Shown: positions 8,470 to 17,408 of the stretch, one piece after another
Position numbering within the stretch: the stretch's first letter is position 1
Layout: every line of letters starts with the position of its first letter
NCBI RefSeq assembly: GCF_018130545.1
Contig: NZ_JAFCKF010000006.1
Span: forward strand, 124,001 to 188,000
Origin: Bradyrhizobium tropiciagri
Lineage (GTDB): Bacteria > Pseudomonadota > Alphaproteobacteria > Rhizobiales > Xanthobacteraceae
Reading direction: 5' to 3'
Length of the DNA: 64,000 nucleotides
Notes under the pieces: generated by a model
Databases searched by the model: none
What the model was told of the DNA's origin: nothing
What the model saw: the letters and a program-made list of their open reading frames with translations, nothing else
Position numbers and translations under genes: made by a program

Positions 8470-9276
8470 ATGTCCGAATCCGATTCCGTGCTCGTCGAGC
8501 GCGACGGTCCCATCACCATCATCTCCATCAACCGTCCGCACAATCGCAACGCCGTCGACGGCGCGACCGCGCGCAAGCTGTATGACGCGTTCCTCGCCTT
8601 CGATGCCGACGCGAGCGCATCGGTCGCGGTGTTCACCGGCACCGGCGGCTATTTCTGCGCCGGCGCCGATCTGAAAGCGGTGGCGGCGGGCGATCCCGAG
8701 AAGAGGCGCGAGATCGGCGGCCACAACACCATCGCGCCGATGGGACCGAGCCGGCTGCGGCTCTCGAAGCCTGTGATCGCCGCGATCGAGGGCTATGCGG
8801 TCGCCGGCGGCATGGAACTCGCGCTATGGGCCGACATGCGCGTCGTCGCCGAAGACGCGACTTTCGGGGTGTTCTGCCGCCGCTTCGGCGTGCCGCTGAT
8901 CGATCTCGGCACCATCCGCCTGCCGCGGCTGATCGGCCATTCGCAGGCGATCGATCTGATCCTCACCGGTCGGCCGGTCGGCGGCCCCGAGGCGCATCGC
9001 ATGGGGCTCGCCAACCGGCTGGTGCCGAAGGGCGAGGCCCGCGCGCACGCCGTCGCACTCGCCAAGGACATCGCCAAATTCCCGCAGAATTGCATGCGCG
9101 CCGACCGCCTGTCGGCGCTGCGGCAATGGGACCTCGAGGAAGAAGAGGCGATCAAGAACGAGATGCGCGGCGGGCTCGATGTGATCGCGTCGGGCGAGAC
9201 ACTGTCGGGTGCTGCGCGCTTCGCCTCCGGCATCGGCCGTCACGGCGCCTTCAATAATGAGGGCGGGCACGGCTGA
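8470..9276 (+). CDS. Enoyl-CoA hydratase/isomerase (crotonase) family protein
   Basis: 268 residues. The crotonase fold is shown by INRPHNRNAVDGATARKLYDA, the first oxyanion-hole segment CAGADLKAVA, and the second, EGYAVAGGMELALWADMRV, followed by EDATFGVFCRRFGVPL and a GLANRLVPKGEA tail. The family hydrates or isomerises acyl-CoA thioesters in fatty acid or aromatic breakdown. The usual crotonase glutamate near the GVPEV position is replaced by a GVPLIDLG context, so the exact reaction is uncertain. No beta-oxidation gene is adjacent. The ATG at 8470 follows a CAGGGAG ribosome site. Confidence 0.88.
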   Translation: MSESDSVLVERDGPITIISINRPHNRNAVDGATARKLYDAFLAFDADASASVAVFTGTGGYFCAGADLKAVAAGDPEKRREIGGHNTIAPMGPSRLRLSKPVIAAIEGYAVAGGMELALWADMRVVAEDATFGVFCRRFGVPLIDLGTIRLPRLIGHSQAIDLILTGRPVGGPEAHRMGLANRLVPKGEARAHAVALAKDIAKFPQNCMRADRLSALRQWDLEEEEAIKNEMRGGLDVIASGETLSGAARFASGIGRHGAFNNEGGHG

Positions 9277-9297
9277 AGCGCGCGCCTCGCGCGGGCG

Positions 9298-9327
9298 ATC
9301 GCCTCTCCCCGTCGCGTGGGAGAGGCG
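9298..9327 (+). terminator. Hairpin after crotonase gene (family 4-type C/T-rich repeat)
   Basis: CGCCTCTCCC pairs with GGGAGAGGCG around a short CGTCGCGT loop, 21 bases after the crotonase stop. There is no T-run, so it may be a repeat remnant or processing hairpin rather than a strong intrinsic terminator. Confidence 0.4.
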
Positions 9328-9429
9328 AACAAAGCGCGCGTTGGGAACCGGCTGTCATAAAAATCCTGTTGTCGTCCTGCGCCGGGCTCGTCTACCACTG
9401 GCGGCGAAAGTTTAGGACATTTTTCAAAC

Positions 9430-11628
9430 GTGATTAGTCGGTCGCTTTATTTCGGCTCGCGGGCGCGGCGGGCGATGCATGACGTTCTCGGCGGCGGTGC
9501 GGCCAGCGTGCTCGGCATCACGTTCGGCCTGTCCTACGCGCTCTTGATCTTCGCCGGGCCATTGTCGCCCTATCTGTCATATGGCGTCGCCGCGACATTC
9601 ATGTCTTCGGCGGTGCTCGCGACCTTCATTGCACTCGGCAGTTCTCTGCCTTTCGCGGTCGCCGGCCCCGACACCTCCACCGCGGCGGTGACGGGAATCC
9701 TGATGGCTTCGTTGGTCGAGCGCGTCGTTGCCGCCAATCCGACGGCGCCGCTGCTCGCACCGGTGTTGATCACGCTCGGGCTATCGACCATCGTCACCGG
9801 CATCGTGCTGTGTTGCCTCGGGTTGACGCGATTCGGCCGCGCCATTCGCTACGTGCCATACCCCGTGGTCGGCGGGTTCCTCGGAGCAACCGGCCTGCTG
9901 ATCGTGCTGGGGGCGATCAGGGTGATCACAGGTTACCCGGTGCAGCTCAGCACTCTCTTCCATTTTACGAATATCGTCACGATCTCCGAGCTCAGCGCCG
10001 CCTGCGCGATGGCGCTGGTGCTGTATCTGACCTGGCATCGCTCGCGCACTCCGTTCGGCCTGCCGATCATCCTGATCGGCGGCGTGATGGTGGCGCATCT
10101 CGCATTCTGGATCATCGGCATCACGCCCGAGGAAGCGCACCTGACCGGCTGGACCTTCGCGCCGCCGCCGGCATCGACCTTCATGCTGCCGTGGCACGCG
10201 GCCGAGCTGGCGCAATATCCATGGTCGGCGGTGCCGGATCTGCTCGGCAACATGGTCGCGGTGGTGTTCGTGACAGCGGCGAGCACGTTGTTCAACACCA
10301 CCGGCATCGAGGTCGCGGTGCATCGCGAGGCCAATCTCGAACGCGAACTCAACATCACCGGCTTCGCCAACATCCTGACCGGCGCACTGGCCGGCTATGC
10401 CGGCTGCATCTCGGTCAGCCGCTCGATTCTGAATTTCTCCAGCGGCGGGCGGGGCCGGCTGTCGGGACTCACCGTCGCGGCGATCTCGCTGCTGATGCTG
10501 GCTGTGGCGCCGCAGCCGCTCGACTACATGCCGAAATTCGTGCTCGGCGGGCTGCTGCTCTATCTCGGCGCCGACCAGCTGCACAAATGGATGATCGAGT
10601 CGCGCAAGCGACTGTCGCAAACCGAGTATGTGTCGCTGCTCGCGATCATCGCCATCATCGTGATCTGGGGCTTCGTGCCGGGCATCCTGATCGGCGTCAT
10701 CATCGGCTGCGCCACCTTTGCGCTCAGTGCGGCGCGGGTCGAGGCGATCAAATACGGCTTTGACGGCTCGGAATATCGCAGCTCGCTGGATCGCTCGCGC
10801 GACGACCGCGAGGTGTTGATGGCCCATGGCGGCAAGATCCAGGGACTGACGCTGCAAAGCTATCTGTTCTTCGGATCCGCCAACCGGCTCTACCAGCACG
10901 TCAAGACGCTGCTGCGCGAGCACCCGGAGTGCCGCTATCTGCTGTTCGACTTCAAGCTCGTCACCGGCGTCGATTCGTCGGCGGCCTACAGCTTTGCGCA
11001 GATCAAGCGCAGCGCGCACGAGGTCGGCGTCGAGCTGGTGCTGGTGCATCTGTCGGCCAAGGCCGAGCAGGTGCTGCGCTCCAGCGATTTCATCACCGAG
11101 GGCGTGACCGTGATCGACGAGCTCGACCGCGCGCTGGAGTGGTGCGAGAACGAGATCATCGCGCAGCATCAGGAGCTGGCGCAGGAAGAAGCAGATCTGC
11201 ACGGCTGGTTCACGGAGATGCTCGACAGCGAGAATGACGCCGACACGTTGATCCGGCGCTGCCAGCGCATCGAGGTCGACACCGGCGAGATCATCGTGCA
11301 CGCCGGCGACGCCGCCGATTCCATGCACTTCATTCTCGACGGCCGGCTTGGCATCATGATCCCCGCCGAGGACGGCCGTACCACGCGGGTGCGCAGCCTC
11401 GGTCGCTACACCACGATCGGCGAGATGGGTCTGGTCGCACACACACCGCGCAGCGCGACCATCCAGGCCGAGATGGCGAGCGCGCTCTATGTGCTGAACA
11501 CCCACCAGTTCGCCGCGATCCGCGACGAGGCCCCCGAGCTCAGCCACAAGCTGCTGACCTATTTCGTCTCCGTGATGGCGGAGCGGCTGACCTTTGCGAA
11601 TCGCACGATTGCAGTGCTGCGGCGCTGA
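9430..11628 (+). CDS. SulP/SLC26 anion transporter fused to STAS and cyclic-nucleotide-binding domains
   Basis: 732 residues in three parts. Residues ~15-440 form the SulP transporter core with about a dozen membrane segments, including the FAGPLSPYLSYGVAATFMSSAV and AGPDTSTAAVTGILMASLV region and the family-typical NTTGIEVAVHREANLERELNI stretch. Residues ~466-570 form a STAS domain (LLFDFKLVTGVDSSAAYSF). Residues ~605-730 form a cAMP/cGMP-type binding domain (GEIIVHAGDAADSMHFILDGRLGIMIP). The substrate may be sulfate, bicarbonate or another anion. The nucleotide-binding tail suggests gating by a nucleotide or membrane state, but ligand-binding residues cannot be confirmed. The start is a GTG; a downstream ATG at 9476 is possible. 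Monocistronic. Confidence 0.88.
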   Translation: MISRSLYFGSRARRAMHDVLGGGAASVLGITFGLSYALLIFAGPLSPYLSYGVAATFMSSAVLATFIALGSSLPFAVAGPDTSTAAVTGILMASLVERVVAANPTAPLLAPVLITLGLSTIVTGIVLCCLGLTRFGRAIRYVPYPVVGGFLGATGLLIVLGAIRVITGYPVQLSTLFHFTNIVTISELSAACAMALVLYLTWHRSRTPFGLPIILIGGVMVAHLAFWIIGITPEEAHLTGWTFAPPPASTFMLPWHAAELAQYPWSAVPDLLGNMVAVVFVTAASTLFNTTGIEVAVHREANLERELNITGFANILTGALAGYAGCISVSRSILNFSSGGRGRLSGLTVAAISLLMLAVAPQPLDYMPKFVLGGLLLYLGADQLHKWMIESRKRLSQTEYVSLLAIIAIIVIWGFVPGILIGVIIGCATFALSAARVEAIKYGFDGSEYRSSLDRSRDDREVLMAHGGKIQGLTLQSYLFFGSANRLYQHVKTLLREHPECRYLLFDFKLVTGVDSSAAYSFAQIKRSAHEVGVELVLVHLSAKAEQVLRSSDFITEGVTVIDELDRALEWCENEIIAQHQELAQEEADLHGWFTEMLDSENDADTLIRRCQRIEVDTGEIIVHAGDAADSMHFILDGRLGIMIPAEDGRTTRVRSLGRYTTIGEMGLVAHTPRSATIQAEMASALYVLNTHQFAAIRDEAPELSHKLLTYFVSVMAERLTFANRTIAVLRR

Positions 11629-11637
11629 AGCTGCGCA

Positions 11638-11671
11638 ACCGGGATTTCACCTCGCTTCATCCGGGCCACGA
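11638..11671. repeat. Degenerate half of a GTAGCCCGGATG repeat (family 5)
   Basis: The stretch AACCGGGATTTCACCTCGCT followed by TCATCCGGGCCAC, read on the minus strand, is a degenerate match to the left half of the element at 53531-53649. It lies between the convergent SulP and FAD-oxidase genes. Confidence 0.45.
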
Positions 11672-11686
11672 GGCTGCGCTGGTGAG

Positions 11687-13057
11687 CTACAGCAATCCCC
11701 GGCTCTCGCTCGCTGCAAGCTCGCCCATCAGCGCCTTGTCATCATAGCGCGCGAGCGACAGGCTACGGGCGAATTCGGGTGCCGACGCGCCGACCACGGC
11801 GCGGGCGCAGAGATCGCCGGTGGCGCAGGCGCCCATCGTGCCGTAGCCGGAGAGCGCCGTTGCGAGGAACACGCCCGGGGTCTTAGCTGCACCAATCAGC
11901 GGCCAGTTCTCCTTCGTCATCGGATAGTAGCCGCCGTAATGCACGCGGTCGCGCGGCAGCACGCCGAGATATTGCGCAAGGCGTGGCTGCAGCCGGCTCG
12001 CGGCACGCAGCACCACCTCGGGGAAATAAGGATTCAGCTCGGGCTCGCGGACCGGCGCCGTGGTCTGCTCGGCGTTGAAGGCCCAACCCAGCTTGATCCA
12101 CTCGCCGTGATCGCCGCCATCCGGCCGGCAATGGATGCTGCCCGGCATCGGCGCCAGCAGCTGCGCAAATTCCGGCGCCGCCGACAGCGCCTCGCGCTCG
12201 TCCTCAGACCACGCCAGCGTCTGGCCGTCGAGATCGATCGCGAACGGCATCTTTCGATCGACCGCGCGGTTGCGATCGGCGAACGCGATCTTCTGCTGCA
12301 GGACGTTAACGATCGGAAGCGATTCGTCATGCATCGCCGCGACATGCGCCGCGAATGGGCCCGCGGCATTGACGATGATGTCGGCCTTGATGGTTTGCCG
12401 CACGCCATCGGCGAGCACCGCAACGGTGAAGCGATCGGCCCTTGCGATGCCGACCACTTTAGCCTGCTTGAATTGCGCGCCCAGCGGACGCATGGTCTCC
12501 AGCATGTACTGGCCGAGCTGCTGGCCACTGATGTCGCCTGCCCGGCGGATATGCAGCGCGGTCGCGACGTCCCTGTCGAAGGTCGGGTAATGGGCCTGGA
12601 TCAGATCACGACCGAGCAGCACATCGACACCATCTGGCGCGGTCTGCCAGTCCGCCGAGTGAGGCGGCACATAGCCGCGGCTCGTCCCCTCATGCAAGCG
12701 GATCAGCTTCGCCGCCTGCGCGCCATAGCCGGCGTGGAGCTGCTGCAACAATTCCTCGGGCTTTGCCTCGCGCGTGACCAGGAGATAGCCGCGCCGCGTC
12801 ATGTGGATGCGGTTGTCGCTGCGGCGCGCGATTTCTTCCATCAGGTCGGTCGAGTGGTTGGTGAAATCGGCCATCGTCGGATGCGGCCACCAATTGCGGT
12901 AGTTCTCGCCCGACTGCGCCGAGGTCAAGGCCATCGGCTGGCCTTCATCGACGATCAACAGCCGCGAACGCTTGTGCTGGACGGCGAGGTAATAGGCCGT
13001 GGCGATGCCGACGATGCCCGCACCGATCACCAGGATTTCGACATCGTTGGTCTTCAC
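11687..13057 (-). CDS. FAD-dependent amine/amino-acid oxidoreductase (DAO family)
   Basis: 456 residues. The N-terminus carries a Rossmann FAD motif (VEILVIGAGIVGIATAYYLA), and the body matches D-amino-acid oxidase / sarcosine oxidase beta-subunit / glycine oxidase proteins: SGENYRNWWPHPTMADFTN, then IIVNAAGPFAAHVAAM, and a C-terminal GGYYPMTKENWPLIG and ALSGYGTMGACATGDLCARAVVG. It is cytosolic and oxidises an unknown amine or amino acid. It is downstream of a GntR regulator on the same strand (56-base gap) and opposite an amino-acid-type binding protein, which suggests a small amino-acid-derivative catabolic locus. Confidence 0.88.
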   Translation of the reverse strand: MKTNDVEILVIGAGIVGIATAYYLAVQHKRSRLLIVDEGQPMALTSAQSGENYRNWWPHPTMADFTNHSTDLMEEIARRSDNRIHMTRRGYLLVTREAKPEELLQQLHAGYGAQAAKLIRLHEGTSRGYVPPHSADWQTAPDGVDVLLGRDLIQAHYPTFDRDVATALHIRRAGDISGQQLGQYMLETMRPLGAQFKQAKVVGIARADRFTVAVLADGVRQTIKADIIVNAAGPFAAHVAAMHDESLPIVNVLQQKIAFADRNRAVDRKMPFAIDLDGQTLAWSEDEREALSAAPEFAQLLAPMPGSIHCRPDGGDHGEWIKLGWAFNAEQTTAPVREPELNPYFPEVVLRAASRLQPRLAQYLGVLPRDRVHYGGYYPMTKENWPLIGAAKTPGVFLATALSGYGTMGACATGDLCARAVVGASAPEFARSLSLARYDDKALMGELAASESRGLL

Positions 13058-13113
13058 GCGTGGTCTCCCATAGGCTCGCGGCGGAGCCTGCGATGTTTCA
13101 TATGGCTGAGCGA

Positions 13114-13815
13114 TCAGGCCGGCCGTTCAGGGCCTGCATCGCGCAACGCCTGACGCTGCGCCGAGCGCAGCGTCTTCTGCGTCTCCTCGATGTGATCGCG
13201 CAGCAGGCGGACGGCTTTCTTGACCTCGCCGTCACGGCAGAATTCGAGCAGCCGGTAGTGTTCGCGCTGCGGACGCTCCTTGCCGGTCGCCTGCGACACC
13301 AGCGCCCGGGTGAAGCGGCCGACATGACCGTAATTCGCCTGGATCATCGCGAGCAGGCGCGGGCGATTGCACGGCGCGTAGAGCGTGGCGTGGAATTTCC
13401 AGTTGAAGGCGCCCCATCGCGCCGGATCAGGCTCGGCGTCGTAGGCGTGGAGGATTTTCGTTGCCGCCTCGAGATCGACCTCGCCCATCGCGGGGATCGC
13501 CAATCGCAACGCGTGACATTCGAGCGCGATCCGGATCTCGAGCAGCTCGATCACCTCGTCGATCGACAGGTCGGAGACGACGGCGCCGCGGTTGGGCAGG
13601 AAGGTGACAAAGCCCTCGGCCTCAAGCTGGCGCAGCGCCTCGCGCACCGGGATACGGCTGGTGCCAAACCGCGCGGCGAGCTCGTCCTGACGGAGCTGCA
13701 ATCCGGGCGCGAGCTCGCCCGAGCTGATCGCGGCCCGCAAGGCCTCGCGCACGGCGTCCGGCGCGGACCCGTGAGGTCCGGCTCCTCTGGGGCTTGGGGC
13801 GGCTGCAGGTTCCAT
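13114..13815 (-). CDS. GntR-family regulator, FadR/FCD subfamily
   Basis: 233 residues. The N-terminal winged helix is visible in REALRAAISSGELAPG, then LAARFGTSRIPVREALRQLEAEGFVTFLPNRGAVV, the canonical GntR signature. The remainder is an all-helical FCD ligand domain with the metal-binding pattern (EIRIALECHALRLA, then FHATLYAPCNRPRL). FCD regulators usually repress adjacent catabolic or transport genes until a carboxylate ligand binds. The gene lies upstream of the FAD oxidoreductase and diverges from the solute-binding protein. The 140-base divergent region has two copies of a 13-base direct repeat that are candidate operators. Confidence 0.9.
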   Translation of the reverse strand: MEPAAAPSPRGAGPHGSAPDAVREALRAAISSGELAPGLQLRQDELAARFGTSRIPVREALRQLEAEGFVTFLPNRGAVVSDLSIDEVIELLEIRIALECHALRLAIPAMGEVDLEAATKILHAYDAEPDPARWGAFNWKFHATLYAPCNRPRLLAMIQANYGHVGRFTRALVSQATGKERPQREHYRLLEFCRDGEVKKAVRLLRDHIEETQKTLRSAQRQALRDAGPERPA

Positions 13816-13866
13816 CCGGGTTCTCTCGATGATGGGTCGGGCTCAGATATCCGATCTAACCTAGAT

Positions 13867-13913
13867 TGTATAAAATCGATTGGCCGAATATGCAATCCTG
13901 TGTATAAAATCGA
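13867..13913. promoter_or_regulatory. Direct repeat, candidate GntR operators
   Basis: TGTATAAAATCGA occurs at 13867-13879 and again at 13901-13913, 34 bases apart. The first sits in ATTGTATAAAATC, which approximates the T-G-T-A-T-A-C-A dyad typical of FadR/GntR sites; both copies also contain TATAAAAT, similar to a -10 box. They lie between the divergent GntR and solute-binding protein genes, so they could control either or both promoters. Sequence repeat is observed; operator function is inferred. Confidence 0.55.
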
Positions 13914-13955
13914 GATCGATCATATCCAATCTGGTACCTGCTCACGAGCAAATTG

Positions 13956-14855
13956 ATGAATCAAGCCGCCAAGCCATTGATCTTTTTTGCATTTCTTGCA
14001 GCCGCGACATCCGCCCCGGCACAGGCCCAATCACCCAGCGGCACGCTGGCCAAGATCCGCGACACCGGCGAGATCCGGCTCGGGCACCGCGACGTCTCGG
14101 TCCCATTCTCCTATCTCGACGACAACCAGAAGCCGGTCGGCTTCGCGATGGACCTTTGTGGGCGGATCGTCGATGCGGTGAAAAGCGAGCTCAAGCTGCC
14201 GGCGCTGCAGATCAGGCTGCAACCGATCCAGCTCTCGACCCAAATTCCGCTGATCGAGAACGGCACCATCGACATCGTCTGCGGTCCCGCCACCAACACG
14301 CTGGAGCGGCAGAAGGTCGTCGCCTTCAGCAACACGATCTTCGTGTCGAGCATCCGCGCTGTCGTGCAGAGGGATGCGCCGATCAAGACCTTCGAGGATC
14401 TCGGCGGCCGGCCGGTCTCGCTGACCTCGGGCTCGACCTCGATCGGCCTGTTGAGCGCGCGTGCCCAGGAGAAGAACTTTCAGACCAAGAACATCCTGAC
14501 CGCGGACCATGCCGCGTCGTTCCTCGCGCTGACCACCGGGCGCAGCGAAGCCTTCGTGATGGACGATATCTTGCTGGCGAGCCTGATTGCCGGCAGTCGC
14601 AACCCGGCCGACTGGCGCATCATCGACGACAGCCTGCGCACCGAGCCCTACGGGCTGATCATCCGCAAGGGCGATCCGGAGTTCAAGGCGCTGGTCGACA
14701 ACACGCTGGGCGCCATGATGAAGAGCGGCGAATTCCAGCAGCTCTACGCCAAATGGTTCACGCAGCCGATTCCGCCGAAGAACGTGAACCTGAATTTCCC
14801 GATGACGGCGCCGTTGAAGGACGCCGTCGCCAATCCGAACGACAAGGGCGTGTGA
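13956..14855 (+). CDS. ABC transporter periplasmic amino-acid-binding protein (family 3)
   Basis: 299 residues with a signal peptide (AAKPLIFFAFLAAATSAPAQA) and a mature part typical of glutamate/aspartate-type binding proteins: IRDTGEIRLGHRDVSVPFSYLD, MDLCGRIVDAVKSEL, ENGTIDIVCGPATNTLERQKVVAFS and DLGGRPVSLTSGST. It acts in the periplasm, delivering a polar amino acid to an inner-membrane permease. No permease or ATPase gene is present nearby, so it is an orphan that must use a distant transporter or act as a sensor. It diverges from the GntR/FAD-oxidase unit. A TTG directly precedes the ATG; the ATG at 13956 is used. Confidence 0.88.
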   Translation: MNQAAKPLIFFAFLAAATSAPAQAQSPSGTLAKIRDTGEIRLGHRDVSVPFSYLDDNQKPVGFAMDLCGRIVDAVKSELKLPALQIRLQPIQLSTQIPLIENGTIDIVCGPATNTLERQKVVAFSNTIFVSSIRAVVQRDAPIKTFEDLGGRPVSLTSGSTSIGLLSARAQEKNFQTKNILTADHAASFLALTTGRSEAFVMDDILLASLIAGSRNPADWRIIDDSLRTEPYGLIIRKGDPEFKALVDNTLGAMMKSGEFQQLYAKWFTQPIPPKNVNLNFPMTAPLKDAVANPNDKGV

Positions 14856-14897
14856 CCGACAATCGCCCGGCCGGCGGCGGAGCTCTCGGCGCTTCCC

Positions 14898-17180
14898 CTA
14901 GAAATCGACCGTCATGGAAAGCCACAGCGTCCGCGGCATGCCGCTGATGACATAACCGGTCGGATTGCCGATCCAGTAATGCTTATCGAACAGATTGGTC
15001 AGCGACGCCCGGAACGTGGTCGGACGCCCCGCGAGGTTCGTCGCGTAGCGCGCACCGATATCGAAGGTCGTCCAGGATGGGACGCTTTGGGTGTTGTCGG
15101 CACTGACATAGGCCCGGCTGGTGTAGATGGCGCGCGCCGTCGCGGTGAGGCCGGGCACGAAGGGCGTATCCCATTCGACGCCGAGATTGCCCTGCAAGTT
15201 GGGCGCGCCGATCGCGCGATTGCCGTCGTAGAGATGGCCTTGCGTTTGAGTGAGCCGGGCATCCAGCCAGGTCACGCCGCCAAGCACACGGACGCCGGGC
15301 GCGACCTCGCCAAAGGTATTGAGCTCGATGCCACGATTCCTCTGCTGGCCGTCGAGGCTGTAGATCTTGGTGATGGGATCGATCACACCGCTCGGTTGGC
15401 TGATCTGGAACGCGGCGAGGCTCGCACCGAAGCCGCCGAGATCGAGCTTTGTGCCGACCTCGGCTTGCCGCGTCTTGAACGGCGCGAACACCGCATTGGT
15501 GTTCACCGCGCCGGAGGGCGGCGTCGGTCCAGGCGTCAGGCCCTCGATGTAGTTGGCATAAAGCGAGAGCTGCTTGATCGGCCTCACCACCAGCGCAATC
15601 GAAGGCGACGTCGCGCTGTCGTCGTAGTGGGTCGTTTCCAGGCCACTGACCGGACTGAAGCTGTTCGCGATCACCTGTTGCTGGCGCGCGCCCACGATCA
15701 CTTGCAGCATGCCGCCCATGGTCGTGATGGTGTCGGCAACGCCAACGCTGCGGAGCCCGAGGAAGCCGGACTTGCCTTCGGCAAAGGTCGACACCGGCGC
15801 GCCGGGGGTCGCGAGCACTACCGGCGTGTAGATGTTGGTGAGGTAGGTCGCGTAGTTGGTCTGACCAAGCCAATCCGTGCGGTCTTGCGCGCTGCCGCTG
15901 ACCACGACCTCGTGACCGACAGGGCCGGTGTCGAAACGCGCGCGGACGCCCGCTTCACCCGAGATGCCCTCCGACTTGCCGGTCTGGAATCGCGACGCGC
16001 CCAGGGCATCGCCCGCCGTGTTGAGAAGCGTCGCGCCCGGATCTTCCCGCTTGTCGTAGCGGAATTGGTTGGCGCCAACAGCGCCGAACACGGTGACGTT
16101 GTTGCTGAGATCGTATTCGGCCCGGGTCAGGCCGGTCAGGCTCTGCGAGCGCGCATAGTCGAATGGCTGCGCGAGGTTGATGCGCGGATCGGGAGCGCTC
16201 GGCATGGCGATGCCAGGCATCGGCGTGTAGCCGCGCTGCGCCGCCTTCATCCAGTCGTCCTGCGAGATGATGTCCGCGGACCAGCGAAAGCGTTCGCCAT
16301 GATAATCGACGCCGAGCGAGCCCACGCCATTGCGGGTGGCCTGCCGATCGATGGAGGTGTTGCCGCCATCGATCCCGCCATTGAAACGCACGCCCCACTC
16401 CTTCTGCTCGCCATAGCGGCGGGCGAGGTCGAGCTCCGTTCCAAAGCGTCCATCCGAAATGTAGCCGGCGGTCAGGCGGGTGATGTCTTCCGACGCGCGC
16501 TTGGTTACGACATTGACGGTGCCGCCGATGCTGCCTTGCGGGGCCATGCCGTTGAGGAAGGCGGCCGGCCCCTTGAGCAGCTCGATGCGCTCGATCGGAG
16601 CCGGGTTGACACGATAGGCCGGAACGAGGCCGTAGAGTCCGTTCAGCGCGATTTCGCTGTTCTCGACCCGGAAGCCACGGATGGTCAACGCATCATAACG
16701 ATTGCTGCTGCCGATCGCTGCCCGTACCGACGGGTCGGAGTTCGTCAGCACTTCGGCAACGCTGGTCGCCTGCTGATCGCGGATCGTCTTCTCCGTGTAG
16801 CTCGTCAGGCTGTACGGCGTGTCCATATAGTCCTTGTTGCCGAGCAGACCGAGTTGCCCGCCCCGCGCAACCTGTCCACCAATATAGGGCACCGGCAACG
16901 CCGCCCGCAGCGCGCCGGCCGTCGGCGTGGCTGCGGATGTTTGTACGTGCTCACGCCTGTTCGCCTGCTGTGACGCCGACGAGCGCACCGAGCGCGACGA
17001 TGACGGCCTCCGAGTCGCCGTGGCGCGATGCTGTGGCGCGGCGACGACGACCGGCGGCAACGGCGCCGCGCTGCTTGCAGGTTGCTGTTCCGGCGATTGC
17101 GCGAGCGAAGGAACCGCAGTCAGGAGCAGCGACGCGCACGCGAGTCGGACTGCGCACGGAACGTTTGAGGTGACGAGCAT
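14898..17180 (-). CDS. TonB-dependent siderophore-type outer-membrane receptor
   Basis: 760 residues with a signal peptide (VRLACASLLLTAVPSLAQS). A ~70-residue Gln/Ala/Ser/Arg-rich linker is followed by a plug domain (KTIRDQQATSVAEVLTNSDP, then YDALTIRGFRVEN, typical of FhuA/FpvA-type plugs) and a beta-barrel ending in a C-terminal aromatic (SMTVDF). Family: TonB-dependent siderophore receptors, outer membrane. The linker has no obvious secretin/TonB signalling domain, so transcriptional signalling is not indicated. Upstream in-frame codons exist, but the ATG at 17180 is followed directly by the signal peptide. Two Irr-box-like palindromes lie upstream. No iron ABC transporter or TonB system is adjacent. 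Confidence 0.92.
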   Translation of the reverse strand: MLVTSNVPCAVRLACASLLLTAVPSLAQSPEQQPASSAAPLPPVVVAAPQHRATATRRPSSSRSVRSSASQQANRREHVQTSAATPTAGALRAALPVPYIGGQVARGGQLGLLGNKDYMDTPYSLTSYTEKTIRDQQATSVAEVLTNSDPSVRAAIGSSNRYDALTIRGFRVENSEIALNGLYGLVPAYRVNPAPIERIELLKGPAAFLNGMAPQGSIGGTVNVVTKRASEDITRLTAGYISDGRFGTELDLARRYGEQKEWGVRFNGGIDGGNTSIDRQATRNGVGSLGVDYHGERFRWSADIISQDDWMKAAQRGYTPMPGIAMPSAPDPRINLAQPFDYARSQSLTGLTRAEYDLSNNVTVFGAVGANQFRYDKREDPGATLLNTAGDALGASRFQTGKSEGISGEAGVRARFDTGPVGHEVVVSGSAQDRTDWLGQTNYATYLTNIYTPVVLATPGAPVSTFAEGKSGFLGLRSVGVADTITTMGGMLQVIVGARQQQVIANSFSPVSGLETTHYDDSATSPSIALVVRPIKQLSLYANYIEGLTPGPTPPSGAVNTNAVFAPFKTRQAEVGTKLDLGGFGASLAAFQISQPSGVIDPITKIYSLDGQQRNRGIELNTFGEVAPGVRVLGGVTWLDARLTQTQGHLYDGNRAIGAPNLQGNLGVEWDTPFVPGLTATARAIYTSRAYVSADNTQSVPSWTTFDIGARYATNLAGRPTTFRASLTNLFDKHYWIGNPTGYVISGMPRTLWLSMTVDF

Positions 17181-17275
17181 AAAGTCCCCGGAGTCTTTTT
17201 CTTGGTTTCGTCTCGAACATCGAGAGAAGTTCGAGCGCGACCACCGGGGCATAAGCATCACGCGCCGTGACGCCA

Positions 17276-17292
17276 ACTAGAACGCATCTAAG
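17276..17292. promoter_or_regulatory. Irr-box-like (ICE) palindrome, promoter-proximal
   Basis: ACTAGAACGCATCTAAG is an imperfect palindrome with the shape TAGAA-N3-nTCTAA. From memory, the iron control element bound by Irr is an AT-rich palindrome close to TTTAGAA-N3-TTCTAAA, giving five matches of seven in each arm. It lies about 96 bases upstream of the receptor start codon. Irr itself is encoded at 57044-57535 in this window. Confidence 0.5.
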
Positions 17293-17408
17293 GGAATGGG
17301 GATGAAGTCAGTCGCGCGAGGCGACATCGATGCGCGAGACTCAGCGCTTTTGCTGTTCGTTCGCCGGCGCTGCGCCTACGCAGCTTGATTTCGGCAGCCA
17401 ACTTCAAG

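Noticed and set aside
14979-16973. Plus-strand frame of 664 codons opposite the TonB receptor
   Set aside because: The minus strand encodes plug and barrel motifs and a signal peptide; the plus frame is Arg/Ala/His-rich shadow sequence.
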